DNA of 54,563 nucleotides from Bacteroidota bacterium (GCA_023423835.1 JAFAEW010000127.1:1-54563), one strand, 5' to 3'; counted from the first letter of the stretch, positions 24,690 through 34,385 are shown. The notes: generated from the sequence alone by a model not told the origin. Numbers and translations: made by a program.

Positions 24690-27140
24690 TTAAACCACTG
24701 CCTTTTCTTTTTCCAGCTCCTTTTCTACTTCTGCCACCGCGATAATGGTCTTGATGACAGAATCAGGTGTAACCGATAAGGTGTCGATTCCTTTTTCCAC
24801 TAAAAACTGTGCAAAGTCAGGGAAATCAGAGGGGCCTTGTCCGCAGATTCCAACCTTCACCTTGTTTTTCCTGGCTGAGTCAATCAGCTTTCCGATCATC
24901 AGCTTTACGGCCTGATTCCGTTCATCGTACAAATGGGCAACGAGCGAAGAATCCCGGTCAAGTCCTAACGTAAGCTGGGTCAGATCATTTGAACCGATCG
25001 AAAATCCGTCAATGTGTTGGGAGAATTCATCGGCTAAAATGATGTTTGACGGAATTTCGGCCATTAGGTAGATCTCAAGGCCGTTATGTCCTCTTGCCAA
25101 TCCATATTCCTGCATTACATCCTGCACTTTCAGTAATTCCTCTATTGTCCGGCAAAACGGGATCATCACCACTACGTTGGTTAATCCCATTTCTTCTCTT
25201 ACTTTTTTTATCGCCAGGCATTCCATTCCAAAGGCTTCTTTATATTCCTTTGAATAATACCTCGAGGCACCTCTCCAGCCAATCATCGGATTTTCTTCTT
25301 TCGGTTCGAAGTATTTTCCACCCATTAGGTTGTAATATTCGTTGGTCTTGAAATCTGAAAACCGAACTATCACTTTCTGTGGATAAAAAGCAGCGGCGAT
25401 TTTAGCGATGCCATAGGACAGTTTATTGATAAAGAAATCTTTCTCATCTTCGAATCCGGCAATTTTTTGCAGGATTGTGGACGACAACAGATCATCGTTC
25501 AGGCTTTCATGCTTCAACAAGGCAAGCGGATGAATCTGAATATAATTGTTGATGATAAATTCTTCCCTTGCGAGTCCGACTCCCTTGTTTGGTAAACGGC
25601 TGAACTGAAAACTCATAGATGGAGAGGCAACGTTGAGCATGATTCCCGTCTTCACTTCCGGGAGGTTGTTCAAATCGTATTCTTCTTTTACAAATTCTAT
25701 CTTTCCCGCATATACTTTTCCTTCTTCTCCTTCAGCACAACTTACGGTTACGATCTGATCATCATTTAATATGTCGGTTGCATTTCCACATCCCACGATT
25801 GCCGGCACGCCCAACTCTCTCGCTACAATCGCGGCGTGACAGGTTCGACCACCTTTATTGGTAACAATAGCGCTTGCTTTTTTCATGATCGGTTCCCAGT
25901 CAGGATCGGTCATCTCCGTAACCAGTACATCGCCTTCGTTAAACTCCTGGCCCTCAATGACCCGTTTATCCATCGAAAACAGTATATTCACCTTGCCCAC
26001 AGCCACTTTATCGCCTACAGAAATTCCATTTACCAGCAACTTTTCCTGCCGGTTTTCATCGCAGATTCTAAATCCGGAAATGATGTCGTTTTCTTTTTGG
26101 GAATGGATGGTTTCAGGACGTGCCTGTACAATAAATAATTCCTTGCTGATGCCGTCGATTGCCCATTCTACATCCATAGGCGTCCATCTGCCTTTGATCT
26201 TTGTATAATAATCTTCAATTTTCATCACCCAGTCGGCCAGTTTCAGCGCTGTTTCATCTTTAAGACAAAACCGGTTTCTGAAAGTCTTATTGGTTGGAAT
26301 TACTTTTACCCTTTCGTCTGTATTATCACCATACACCATCATTTTATCCTTCACGCCCATCTTTTTTTCGATCAGGGATTTGTAGCCGGTTTTCAAGGTG
26401 GGTTTAAAAACGATGTATTCGTCGGGAGAAACCGATCCCTGCACGATCATTTCACCTAATCCATACGATCCATTGATCACCACTGCATCTTTAAACCCGC
26501 TTTCGGTATCAATGCTGAAAGCCACGCCCGAAGCGCCGAGATCGCTTCTGACCATCTTCTGCACGCACACGCTCAATCCGATATCAAAATGGTTATAGCC
26601 GAAACTTTGACGGTAGCTTATGGCCCGATCGGTAAACAGCGACGCAAAGCAATTGCGCACTGCATCCATGAGTGAAGCAGGACCTCTTACATTCAAATAA
26701 GTTTCCTGCTGTCCTGCAAAGGAGGCGTCGGGCAAATCTTCCGCAGTAGCAGAAGATCGAACCGCAACGTCAGTGGAATCCTGCCCGTAAGTAGCCGACA
26801 TTTTGAAATATGCGTCGATAATCTGTTCACTCAGGTTTTTTTCAAACCGGCTGTTTTTGATCAACTGCCGTACCTGTGCACCGCCTCTTCTGAGCGACTC
26901 AATTTTAGTATAATCAATCGACTGAATCATCTGATAAATCTTTTCTTCGAGGCTGTTATAAGCAAGAAATGCTTTGTAGGCTGCCACCGTTATCACAAAC
27001 CCGCCAGGAATGCGGATGCCGAGGGCGCTAAGGTTTTGAATCATTTCTCCTAAGGATGCATTTTTGCCGCCCACCATTGGCAGATCGTCCATTCCAACCG
27101 ATTCCAATGGAAGAATGAAGGCATCAGATGTTTTTTGCAT
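24690..27140 (-). CDS. ppsA: Phosphoenolpyruvate synthase (pyruvate, water dikinase)
   Basis: 816 residues, close to the E. coli PpsA length. The order is as in the family: N-terminal ATP-grasp domain (VGGKNASLGEMI; RSSATAEDLPDASFAGQQET), central phospho-histidine domain with GGRTCHAAIVARELG (catalytic His435), and the C-terminal PEP-binding barrel ending with GICGQGPSD (catalytic Cys) and LSVTPDSVI. It makes PEP from pyruvate and ATP at the start of gluconeogenesis in the cytoplasm. No PPDK-type features replace these. It is a single gene with a long upstream region shared with the divergent FMN protein. Confidence 0.96.
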   Translation of the reverse strand: MQKTSDAFILPLESVGMDDLPMVGGKNASLGEMIQNLSALGIRIPGGFVITVAAYKAFLAYNSLEEKIYQMIQSIDYTKIESLRRGGAQVRQLIKNSRFEKNLSEQIIDAYFKMSATYGQDSTDVAVRSSATAEDLPDASFAGQQETYLNVRGPASLMDAVRNCFASLFTDRAISYRQSFGYNHFDIGLSVCVQKMVRSDLGASGVAFSIDTESGFKDAVVINGSYGLGEMIVQGSVSPDEYIVFKPTLKTGYKSLIEKKMGVKDKMMVYGDNTDERVKVIPTNKTFRNRFCLKDETALKLADWVMKIEDYYTKIKGRWTPMDVEWAIDGISKELFIVQARPETIHSQKENDIISGFRICDENRQEKLLVNGISVGDKVAVGKVNILFSMDKRVIEGQEFNEGDVLVTEMTDPDWEPIMKKASAIVTNKGGRTCHAAIVARELGVPAIVGCGNATDILNDDQIVTVSCAEGEEGKVYAGKIEFVKEEYDLNNLPEVKTGIMLNVASPSMSFQFSRLPNKGVGLAREEFIINNYIQIHPLALLKHESLNDDLLSSTILQKIAGFEDEKDFFINKLSYGIAKIAAAFYPQKVIVRFSDFKTNEYYNLMGGKYFEPKEENPMIGWRGASRYYSKEYKEAFGMECLAIKKVREEMGLTNVVVMIPFCRTIEELLKVQDVMQEYGLARGHNGLEIYLMAEIPSNIILADEFSQHIDGFSIGSNDLTQLTLGLDRDSSLVAHLYDERNQAVKLMIGKLIDSARKNKVKVGICGQGPSDFPDFAQFLVEKGIDTLSVTPDSVIKTIIAVAEVEKELEKEKAVV

Positions 27141-27233
27141 AAGTTTGATTTTAGGAATTAAAGGTAAATGGGCGCGGATAACCGGTAATTGACTAACTTT
27201 TAATCTAAAAGCCTGAAAAATCTTTTTCCTTTG

Positions 27234-27274
27234 AAAAAAGTTAAAAAAATACGACTATTTTTAGAAAACTTTTT
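27234..27274. repeat. AT-rich inverted repeat with a CGAC loop
   Basis: AAAAAAGTTAAAAAAATA (27234-27251) faces TATTTTTAGAAAACTTTTT (27256-27274) around a CGAC loop: 9 and 7 paired bases with a small internal bulge. It looks like a terminator-type hairpin, but neither flanking gene ends here. It could stall transcription from either divergent promoter, or bind a regulator. The structure is visible; a role is not. Confidence 0.4.
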
Positions 27275-27417
27275 ATTGCAATGAAAGCCGTTTGATTCCC
27301 ATTGAAAACTCAAAACGCCATCATTTGTATTGGTAACGCAGGTGAAAGAAGGGTTTTGACTCTTTTTCCGTTGCGACAGTATCCGGCACTCATTCTATTT
27401 GATGCCCATACTTATGG

Positions 27418-27449
27418 TTGTTAGTATGGTCTTTATTTGCTTACATTTG
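27418..27449 (+). promoter_or_regulatory. Putative promoter of the FMN-binding glutamate-synthase-like gene
   Basis: TACATTTG (27442-27449) matches TAnnTTTG exactly, with GTTG ending at 27420, 21 bases upstream, as the -33 element. The ATG at 27476 is 26 bases further on. This is the best promoter match in the window. Confidence 0.55.
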
Positions 27450-27475
27450 CGGGCTAAATAAAACAGGAATTTTTT

Positions 27476-29062
27476 ATGCGGAAAGGATTCATGGTAATAG
27501 CGGCGATTGCCATTATTATCAGTGCTTTACTTACCTGGTATGTAAGTACGTGGTGGGTTATTTTATTAGGGCTGGTGGTGTTTATCATCGCAACAGGAAT
27601 TTATGATATGGTGCAAATTCGTCATTCCATCATGCGTACCTACCCTGTGTTGGGAAGAATGCGTTTTTGGATGGAAGCGTTGCGCCCTAAGTTATACCAA
27701 TATTTCGTGGAATCCGATATCGACGGCCGGCCAATCAACCGGATTGACCGTTCCACCATCTATCAGCGTGCAAAGCAGGAGTTAGACACGATGCCGTTTG
27801 GAACGCAGTTAGACGTTTACCAGGAAGGTTACGAATGGATGAGTCATTCCATTAACCCAAAAGATTTTACCAAACTCGATCACAGCCCAAGGGTGATTGT
27901 TGGAAATAAAGATTGTAAGCAGCCGTATTCTGCCAGTATCTTCAATATCTCGGCAATGAGTTTTGGATCGCTGAGCAGCAATGCGATAGAGGCACTAAAT
28001 GCCGGAGCGAAGATGGGAAATTTTGCCCATAACACCGGAGAGGGCGGTTTGAGTCCATATCATTTAAAACATGGCGGTGATATAATCTGGCAGATCGGAA
28101 CCGGATACTTCGGTTGCCGGGACGCGGAAGGATATTTCTCTCCGGAAGTATTTAAGAAAACGGTTTCCGCACCTTCCGTGAAAATGGTGGAATTGAAGTT
28201 ATCGCAAGGCGCAAAACCGGGTCATGGCGGTATCTTACCTGCCAAAAAAAATACGCCCGAAATCGCGGCAATCCGTCACGTGACGCCTTATACAACCATT
28301 TACTCTCCTCCGTTTCATACCGCCTTCGATTCTCCGAAAGGACTCATCCGCTTTATCGCGCAGTTGAGGGAATTGTCGGGTGGAAAGCCGGTCGGATTTA
28401 AACTTTGTATTGGTAAGAAGAGTGAATTTGTGGCTATATGTAAGGCGATGGTTGAACTGGACACCTATCCGGATTTTATTTCCGTTGATGGCGGAGAAGG
28501 TGGAACCGGTGCTGCACCACAGGAGTTTTCGAACCACGTCGGTGCGCCGCTTTTAGATGGTTTGGCTTTTGTGGACAATATGCTGAATGGTTTTGGCATC
28601 AGAAAGCATATTAAGATTAATGCTTCGGGAAAGGTTTTATCGGGATTCGATATCGTGCGGGTAATGGCGCTCGGTGCCGATATGTGTAGTAGTGCAAGGG
28701 CAATGATGATGGCGATTGGATGTATCCAGGCGCTCGTTTGTAATACCAACCGTTGTCCAACCGGCGTGGCTACTCAGGATCCGCAATTAACAGTTGGGCT
28801 CGTTCCGGAAGATAAAAAAACAAGGGTGTGCAATTACCATGAAGACACGGTGAAAACGTTTGTCGAACTGATGGGCGCAGCCGGAATCGACAATTACAAA
28901 AAACTCACCCGGTCACACCTTTACCGCCGGGTGTTTATGAATGAGGTCAGAACTTTTGAAGACATCTTCCCTTCGCTGGAACCCGGAAGTATGATTAACG
29001 GCAGAATTCCGGAAAAATATGTTCAGGATTATGAGATGGCTGATGCAGGTGGATGGTCATGA
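27476..29062 (+). CDS. FMN-binding glutamate synthase family protein
   Basis: 528 residues. Two membrane segments at the N-terminus (about 5-22 and 24-44) are followed by the FMN-binding glutamate synthase domain: AMSFGSLSSNAIEALNAGA, NTGEGGLSPYHL, LSQGAKPGHGGILP, SVDGGEGGTGAAP and the C-terminal CNTNRCPTGVATQ. The GltB-type amidotransferase and C-terminal beta-helix domains are absent. Members of this stand-alone family have no firmly established substrate; proposals include membrane-linked glutamate synthase or other flavin-dependent oxidoreductase roles. A consensus promoter precedes it, and a good terminator follows, so it is transcribed alone. Confidence 0.9.
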   Translation: MRKGFMVIAAIAIIISALLTWYVSTWWVILLGLVVFIIATGIYDMVQIRHSIMRTYPVLGRMRFWMEALRPKLYQYFVESDIDGRPINRIDRSTIYQRAKQELDTMPFGTQLDVYQEGYEWMSHSINPKDFTKLDHSPRVIVGNKDCKQPYSASIFNISAMSFGSLSSNAIEALNAGAKMGNFAHNTGEGGLSPYHLKHGGDIIWQIGTGYFGCRDAEGYFSPEVFKKTVSAPSVKMVELKLSQGAKPGHGGILPAKKNTPEIAAIRHVTPYTTIYSPPFHTAFDSPKGLIRFIAQLRELSGGKPVGFKLCIGKKSEFVAICKAMVELDTYPDFISVDGGEGGTGAAPQEFSNHVGAPLLDGLAFVDNMLNGFGIRKHIKINASGKVLSGFDIVRVMALGADMCSSARAMMMAIGCIQALVCNTNRCPTGVATQDPQLTVGLVPEDKKTRVCNYHEDTVKTFVELMGAAGIDNYKKLTRSHLYRRVFMNEVRTFEDIFPSLEPGSMINGRIPEKYVQDYEMADAGGWS

Positions 29063-29091
29063 AGTGATTGGGTAGCTACAAGATTAAATGT

Positions 29092-29135
29092 AAAAAAGGC
29101 TGTATCAAATGCAATTTTGGTATAGCTTTTTTTTT
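29092..29135 (+). terminator. Intrinsic terminator after the FMN-binding protein gene
   Basis: GCTGTATC (29099-29106) pairs with GGTATAGC (29119-29126) with two G-T wobbles, extended by an upstream A-run against the following run of nine T. It starts 30 bases after the stop codon. A classic shape for Rho-independent termination. Confidence 0.75.
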
Positions 29136-29280
29136 GCGGATTGATTTTGCTTCAGATGAAACCGTTTTTTCATATTTGGATCTGAAAAACCCGAAATCAA
29201 CCATCGGTTTTCGAACTTATTAATACACGGGCATAAGATTTGACGAATCAGATGAAACACTGATTTTTAAAACAGCCGTC

Positions 29281-30027
29281 ATGTTAAAAGATAAAGTCGC
29301 CATCGTAACGGGGGCCGGGTCCGGTATTGGCAAAGCAATAGCCATCCTGTTTGCCCGTGAAGGAGCAAAAGTTGTAGTGTCAGATATCAATGAAGGGGGT
29401 GGAAGTGAAGTGGTAGCAGAAATAGAAAACGCCCATGGAGAAGCCTTCTTCCTCAGAGCCGACACTTCAAAGCCGGAAGAAAATGAGCGCCTGGTAAATG
29501 AAACCGTAAAACGTTTCGGAGCATTACACATTGCGGTTAATAACGCGGGGATCGGTGGACCGGTTGCTCCCATTGGCGAGTATCCCGTCGATGGCTGGAA
29601 CAAGGTGATTGCCATAAACCTGTCGGGCGTTTTCTACGGCCTAAGGTATCAGATTCCGGCTATGCTAAAGTCGGGGCGGGGATCGATCATCAATATGGCA
29701 TCCATTCTTGGAAAAGTTGGAACGAAAGGTTCCGGCGCGTACGTATCTGCAAAACATGGCGTGATCGGACTCACGGAAACGGCCGCACTCGAATACGCTG
29801 CTCAGAATATCAGAATCAATGCGATTGGTCCGGGCTATATTTCCACTCCACTCGTTACAAATTCCCTGGATGAAGCCACCAGAAATGCGCTGGTGGGACT
29901 GCATCCAATGGGCAGGCTTGGAAAACCGGAAGAAGTGGCGGAACTGGCGCTTTGGCTGGCTTCAGATAAGGCGTCATTTGTTACCGGTTCTTATTATAAT
30001 ATCGATGGTGGTTACCTTGCTCAGTAA
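29281..30027 (+). CDS. SDR-family NAD(P)-dependent oxidoreductase
   Basis: 248 residues, classical short-chain dehydrogenase. TGAGSGIG (10-17) binds the cofactor, NNAG (87-90) follows, and the catalytic Ser141, Tyr154 and Lys158 (AYVSAKHG) are all present. The C-terminal NIDGGYLAQ is the usual end. An Asp35 after the second strand (VVVSDIN) favours NAD over NADP. The closest named types are glucose 1-dehydrogenase- or cyclopentanol dehydrogenase-like enzymes, but the substrate cannot be read from the sequence. It is followed after 29 bases by an aldo-keto reductase and then by two further redox genes on the same strand. Confidence 0.92.
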   Translation: MLKDKVAIVTGAGSGIGKAIAILFAREGAKVVVSDINEGGGSEVVAEIENAHGEAFFLRADTSKPEENERLVNETVKRFGALHIAVNNAGIGGPVAPIGEYPVDGWNKVIAINLSGVFYGLRYQIPAMLKSGRGSIINMASILGKVGTKGSGAYVSAKHGVIGLTETAALEYAAQNIRINAIGPGYISTPLVTNSLDEATRNALVGLHPMGRLGKPEEVAELALWLASDKASFVTGSYYNIDGGYLAQ

Positions 30028-30056
30028 TCTCCTGTTGAACAAAAACACTAAAGAGA

Positions 30057-31013
30057 ATGAATCAAAATAGAAAACTGGGAAAATCAGATCTCCTGATTCC
30101 TACGGTTACACTTGGGGGAAATGTATTTGGATGGACCGTTGACGAAGGAATGTCGTTCAGATTATTAGATCACTGGGTGGACGAAGGTTTTAATTTCATC
30201 GACACCGCAGATTCCTATTCAAAGTGGGTACCCGGAAACCAGGGCGGTGAATCTGAAACTATTATCGGCAAATGGCTGAAAAGAACCGGAAAGCGGCCAA
30301 AAGTTATGATCGCAACAAAGGTTGGAAGTGAGATGGCGGAGCATAAAAAAGGATTGAGTGCGAGGTATATCAAAGAGGCAGTAGAAGCATCCTTAAAAAG
30401 ATTAAATACAGACTATATTGACCTTTACCAGTCGCATTATGATGATCCGAAAGTACCTGTTTCAGAGACCATGCAGGCTTTCAACGATCTTATCAGCGAA
30501 GGAAAGGTTAGATTTCTTGGCGCATCCAACCTGAGTCCTGAAAGAATAGCAGAATCAAATTCGTTTGCCAGAGAAAACGGTCTTCAACCCTATATCAGCC
30601 TTCAGCCGCTCTACAATTTGTTTGACCGGCAGAAATTTGAAAACGAATATTCGTCCGTTGTTGATAAGGAACAACTCGGCGTACTGCCCTATTATTCCCT
30701 CGCAAGCGGATTTTTAACCGGGAAATACCGCACAGAGGCAGACCTGACGAAGAGCAAGCGGGGAGCGGGCATCAGGCAATATATGAATGAGCGCGGAATG
30801 AGAATTTTAAAAGCAATGGATGAGGTGGCCGCCGAGCTTGATGTGCATCTGTCTGAAATTGCAATTTCCTGGCTGATTCATAAACATGCTGTTACCTCAG
30901 CAATTGCGAGTGCTACAAACGATGTTCAGTTGGGTCAATTGATTTTTGCTTCAAACCTTAGTTTGTCTGACGAACAGATGAAAAAACTTGACCTTGGCAG
31001 CCGCATCCTATAA
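30057..31013 (+). CDS. Aldo/keto reductase
   Basis: 318 residues with a TIM-barrel pattern. The catalytic tetrad is visible: Asp and Tyr in FIDTADSYSKW, Lys in MIATKVGSE, and His in YQSHYDDP. The C-terminal NADPH loop (AISWLIHKHAVTSAIASATN) is also there. It reduces aldehydes or ketones in the cytoplasm; the closest class is the AKR11/YajO/IolS-like group. It lies 29 bases after the SDR gene, so they are probably co-transcribed. The substrate is unknown. Confidence 0.93.
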   Translation: MNQNRKLGKSDLLIPTVTLGGNVFGWTVDEGMSFRLLDHWVDEGFNFIDTADSYSKWVPGNQGGESETIIGKWLKRTGKRPKVMIATKVGSEMAEHKKGLSARYIKEAVEASLKRLNTDYIDLYQSHYDDPKVPVSETMQAFNDLISEGKVRFLGASNLSPERIAESNSFARENGLQPYISLQPLYNLFDRQKFENEYSSVVDKEQLGVLPYYSLASGFLTGKYRTEADLTKSKRGAGIRQYMNERGMRILKAMDEVAAELDVHLSEIAISWLIHKHAVTSAIASATNDVQLGQLIFASNLSLSDEQMKKLDLGSRIL

Positions 31014-31062
31014 AAAGAGCAAAATACGGGGTGAATAAGCTCGATCGCAATCCAAACATTGC

Positions 31063-31099
31063 GAAAACGTTTTCCATGCGGCAATTTCTATTACCTTCA
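31063..31099 (+). promoter_or_regulatory. Perfect 12-base palindrome and -7-like box upstream of the LLM oxidoreductase
   Basis: GAAAACGTTTTC (31063-31074) is a perfect palindrome with a central CG, the pattern of LacI-family operators; outer ATTGC...GCAAT bases extend it loosely. TACCTTCA (31092-31099) follows at 17 bases as a six-of-eight -7 box, and the ATG at 31117 comes 17 bases later. The palindrome would overlap the -33 region, where a repressor would act. No LacI gene is in the window. Confidence 0.35.
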
Positions 31100-31116
31100 A
31101 CCCATAATTTTCAACT

Positions 31117-32157
31117 ATGGAATTTGGATTAATAACTTTTGCCGACATGACGCTGGATGAGCCTGCCAAAAGCGGAAAGATTGCACATAGGCGGATACAG
31201 GAGTTACTGGAAGAGATCAGCCTTGCGGACAGCCTTGGAATCGATGTGTTTGGGCTGGGAGAGCACCACCGTCCGGATTATGCCGTTTCCTCTCCGGCTG
31301 TAATTCTGGCCGCAGCCGCCATGATTACAAAGAAGATCCGGCTGTCGAGTGCAGTTTCGGTTTTAAGTTCCGATGATCCGATAAGGGTTTTTCAGGATTT
31401 TGCAGAACTCGACCTGGTATCTGACGGAAGGGCGGAAATTATGGCCGGGCGTGGTTCCTTTATCGAATCGTTTCCCCTCTTTGGCTATGATCTTGGGGAT
31501 TATGATGCATTATTTGACGAGAAATTGCGGTTGCTCCTGGCTGTAAATGAAAATTCAACGGTAAACTGGAAGGGCAAACTACGGCCATCGATCGAAAACC
31601 GCGGAGTGTATCCGAGGCCGCTGCAGCCTAAGCTGCCCATTTGGGTCGCTGCGGGCGGTACGCCGGATTCGGCAGTGCGGGCTGCGGCACTTAACCTGCC
31701 TTTGATGCTTGCAATTATTGGCGGAAGTCCGCAGCAATTCATTTCGTTCATCAATCTGTATAAGAATACCTGGTTGCATCAGGGAAAAAAATTAAGTGAA
31801 ATACGCTTTGGCGTAAACAATCACCTTTATGTGGGAACGGATTCAGAAAAAGCCCGCAGCGAATTTTATCCCCACTATTCAAAGATGATGAACCGCATCG
31901 GGAAGGAACGTGGCTGGTCGGCCCTGAGCCGCGAACAGTTTGAACGTCTTTGTTCTCCATCAGGCGCATTGATGGTTGGGAGTGTGGAAGAGGTTAGCAA
32001 AAAAATCCTTTATCAATATAAATTGTTTGGATTTTCACGGTTTATGGCGCAGGCAAGCGTTGGAACGGTTCCCCATGAGATGACGCTGCGTTCAATCGAA
32101 TTGTTTGCTTCGCAGGTAATTCCGACCGTAAAGCAAGCATTGCAGCTCCAGGCGTAG
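31117..32157 (+). CDS. LLM-class flavin-dependent oxidoreductase (luciferase-like)
   Basis: 346 residues. The bacterial luciferase-like barrel is clear: MEFGLITFADMT at the start, FGLGEHHRPDYAVSSPAV, TKKIRLSSAVSVLSSDDPIRVFQDFAELDLVSDGRAEIMAGRGSF split across the FMN/F420 site, and WVAAGGTPDSAVRAA. These enzymes use FMNH2 or F420 to oxidise diverse small molecules. The substrate is unknown. It lies 103 bases after the aldo-keto reductase and may have its own promoter. Confidence 0.92.
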   Translation: MEFGLITFADMTLDEPAKSGKIAHRRIQELLEEISLADSLGIDVFGLGEHHRPDYAVSSPAVILAAAAMITKKIRLSSAVSVLSSDDPIRVFQDFAELDLVSDGRAEIMAGRGSFIESFPLFGYDLGDYDALFDEKLRLLLAVNENSTVNWKGKLRPSIENRGVYPRPLQPKLPIWVAAGGTPDSAVRAAALNLPLMLAIIGGSPQQFISFINLYKNTWLHQGKKLSEIRFGVNNHLYVGTDSEKARSEFYPHYSKMMNRIGKERGWSALSREQFERLCSPSGALMVGSVEEVSKKILYQYKLFGFSRFMAQASVGTVPHEMTLRSIELFASQVIPTVKQALQLQA

Positions 32158-32256
32158 GCTGGAAATCGAGTCCGTCAAAATATTAAATAACCTAATCTTT
32201 GCTTTTTATATTGGGCGCCTATCGCCCGGGATTTTATTTTTACAAAATTTTTAGTT

Positions 32257-32691
32257 ATGTTGAAAAAGATCTTTGGAACGAACCATTCTTCTGCTACCAG
32301 TTTTGCCTTACTACTACTGAGAATCGGGATTGCCGTTCTGATGCTTACACATGGGTTACCAAAACTCGACAAGTTTGCGGAAGAACCGGTTCAATTCCTT
32401 GATTTCCTCGGATTAGGAGCTACTTTGAGCCTTGCACTGGCAGTTTTTGCAGAAGTGATTTGTTCAATTCTGGTGCTCATTGGATTTGCAACCCGCCTTG
32501 CTGTAATTCCGCTGGCAATAACTATGACGATAGCCATAACGCAGGTCCACGCAGACGATCCTTTTGCAAAGAAAGAGCTCCCTTTTCATTATTTACTGGT
32601 ATACATTTTCCTGTTTATAATTGGTAGCGGAAAGTTTTCTTTGGATGGACTGATTTTCCATAAAAAATTCAAACACAAATACCAGAGGTAA
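32257..32691 (+). CDS. DoxX-family membrane protein
   Basis: 144 residues with four membrane helices. The DoxX signature is visible: LLLRIGIAVLMLTHGLPKL near the N-terminus and AEVICSILVLIGFATRLAVIPLA in the middle. Family members are small quinone-linked or oxidoreductase-associated membrane proteins; in some bacteria they work with sulfur or redox-stress enzymes. It ends the run of redox genes on this strand and is convergent with the AsmA-like gene. An AATCTTTG box at 32194-32201 (seven of eight to the -7 consensus) may be its own promoter. Confidence 0.88.
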   Translation: MLKKIFGTNHSSATSFALLLLRIGIAVLMLTHGLPKLDKFAEEPVQFLDFLGLGATLSLALAVFAEVICSILVLIGFATRLAVIPLAITMTIAITQVHADDPFAKKELPFHYLLVYIFLFIIGSGKFSLDGLIFHKKFKHKYQR

Positions 32692-32726
32692 GAATCCTGG
32701 GCAGACAGACGCCGTCTCATATTTTT

Positions 32727-34385
32727 CTATAACTCAAATCCCGTTATGTTTTTCTTCAATCCGTCTAACAAAGTTTTCCAGATGAGGTTGAAGAAAGACC
32801 GGTGGATGTCGCGTTCTGCTGATCCGGGCTGAGAGGATGCCTTCCCGTTTTTCGGAGGGTTATCAGTTTGAATGATGAAGGTATTAGCGAGGAAGGTGAG
32901 GAAACCTTTTTTCTTCAATTTATCTTCCTCCTCTTTTAATGCCGTTATTTTCAAATCGTTATAAGTAAATAAAACCCTCCCGGATCCATGTGAATTGGTG
33001 CCGTTGATGTGAAATTTGATCTGATTTACTTTGAGCGATTCTATTTCAAACATGCCCATTGGCTTTGTAATTGGATTAAGCCGGGTGCCGTCCATCGGGC
33101 CAAGCAGACCGTCAACCATGAAATTTCCGGTTTTCGCATTTGCCAGATCAAAGGAAAAGGTGGCCGATAGATTTCCGGCATCCATCAGGGCGCAATCTGC
33201 TGTCAGCTTTACCCAATTATTGATGCGAACGTTTTCGGCGATATTGGTAACATTCGTCATCTTTCCATTTATCCGGTCGAAAATGAGCTTACCCGTCCGC
33301 TGGTTTTTAGGATTGACTTCCTCATAATCCACTTTGAAATTTTTCAGATTGATCACGGGAACCTGCACCGGAAAGTCCATCTTCATCAAGAGCTGATGCG
33401 GGTAATTTCCAACTTTCGACTTTTCAGGCAGGGGTTTGTTTCGATCGGCATAGATGTCGATCTGCCCGTTTGACAATGTAATCTCTCCTGCGAGAAATTT
33501 CTCCTGGGAAAGCAAGGGATACCAGTCAATATCGGAAAGGGTCGCTGACGCGATCTTCATGTCATACCGGTCTTTATAATATTTATGCTTCTTCGAAAAA
33601 TCGGATTTATTGCCTCTTGGATTAAAAGAGAGTCCGGTAAGGTTCAATTGCTTCTTTGCAGCCAGAAGTTCAATAGAGTCAATTTTAAAGATATAAAGAC
33701 TGTCGGCTGTCCTGATGTTGAAATCATTGTAGTAGATCGCCGCATCTTTGGCATACAAAAACCGGGAAGAATCGTATTGGGTGGTCGAATCGATAAGCAC
33801 ATTCCTGAAAAACATGGAAACATTCTTATAATCGCTAACTTTTCCCTGCTTTTTCAAATTGTGGTAACTGAGATCCATACCGCTGATATTGATATTCTTC
33901 ACCGAGAAATGCCCCAAAGCCGTTGCAATCCGTTCATAAAATGTGGAGGTATCGGAAATGAGTGTGTCTTTTTCACCGATTCCGTGATAGATTGCGAGTT
34001 GCGGTTGTACAAGGTTGATCAGTTCGAGATCTATACGCCTTTTGTTTAAAAGGTCACCGATGTTTACGCCGTCAATGTGTAGTTGCGCAAGACTGACATT
34101 ATATACGTCCACGGGTGCTGCCTTCGACTCTATCAGAAATTTTAACCGTGTCGAGTCTACTTTCAAGGAAGGATTTTTAAGATCTACGGTTGATTTCAGG
34201 ATATCCACTTCAACATGATCGACTTCCAGCGAATACAATCCATTGGATCCGTTTTTGACGATTTCCTGCAATTTTGATTTCAGCAGCGGTTCGAAATCTG
34301 TGCTTTTTCGTGTCTTCAAATAATACCAGACACCGCTTGTGAGTAAAGCGAGGATAACGATCACAAGTGAAATTTTTTTTGCCAT
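32727..34385 (-). CDS. AsmA/DUF748-like membrane-anchored protein
   Basis: 552 residues from the ATG at 34383-34385 (MAKKISLVIVILALLTSGVWYYL); an upstream frame adds 23 residues that would displace the N-terminal membrane helix. After the anchor the protein is a long run of beta strands with few cysteines, with segments such as VDHVEVDILKSTVDLKNPSL and GKLIFDRINGKMTNV that recall AsmA/TamB/DUF748 proteins. Those proteins bridge the periplasm and move lipids to the outer membrane. A specific function is not known. It is monocistronic on this strand. Confidence 0.75.
   Translation of the reverse strand: MAKKISLVIVILALLTSGVWYYLKTRKSTDFEPLLKSKLQEIVKNGSNGLYSLEVDHVEVDILKSTVDLKNPSLKVDSTRLKFLIESKAAPVDVYNVSLAQLHIDGVNIGDLLNKRRIDLELINLVQPQLAIYHGIGEKDTLISDTSTFYERIATALGHFSVKNINISGMDLSYHNLKKQGKVSDYKNVSMFFRNVLIDSTTQYDSSRFLYAKDAAIYYNDFNIRTADSLYIFKIDSIELLAAKKQLNLTGLSFNPRGNKSDFSKKHKYYKDRYDMKIASATLSDIDWYPLLSQEKFLAGEITLSNGQIDIYADRNKPLPEKSKVGNYPHQLLMKMDFPVQVPVINLKNFKVDYEEVNPKNQRTGKLIFDRINGKMTNVTNIAENVRINNWVKLTADCALMDAGNLSATFSFDLANAKTGNFMVDGLLGPMDGTRLNPITKPMGMFEIESLKVNQIKFHINGTNSHGSGRVLFTYNDLKITALKEEEDKLKKKGFLTFLANTFIIQTDNPPKNGKASSQPGSAERDIHRSFFNLIWKTLLDGLKKNITGFEL

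Larger units (their letters stand above)
27141..27475. other. Divergent promoter region between ppsA and the FMN-binding protein
   Basis: 335 bases, AT-rich. It holds a consensus plus-strand promoter near its right end and a long imperfect inverted repeat in the middle, both listed separately. A TACCTTTA box on the minus strand about 20 bases before ppsA (27163-27170) is a possible -7 element for that gene. I see no small gene here. Confidence 0.5.
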
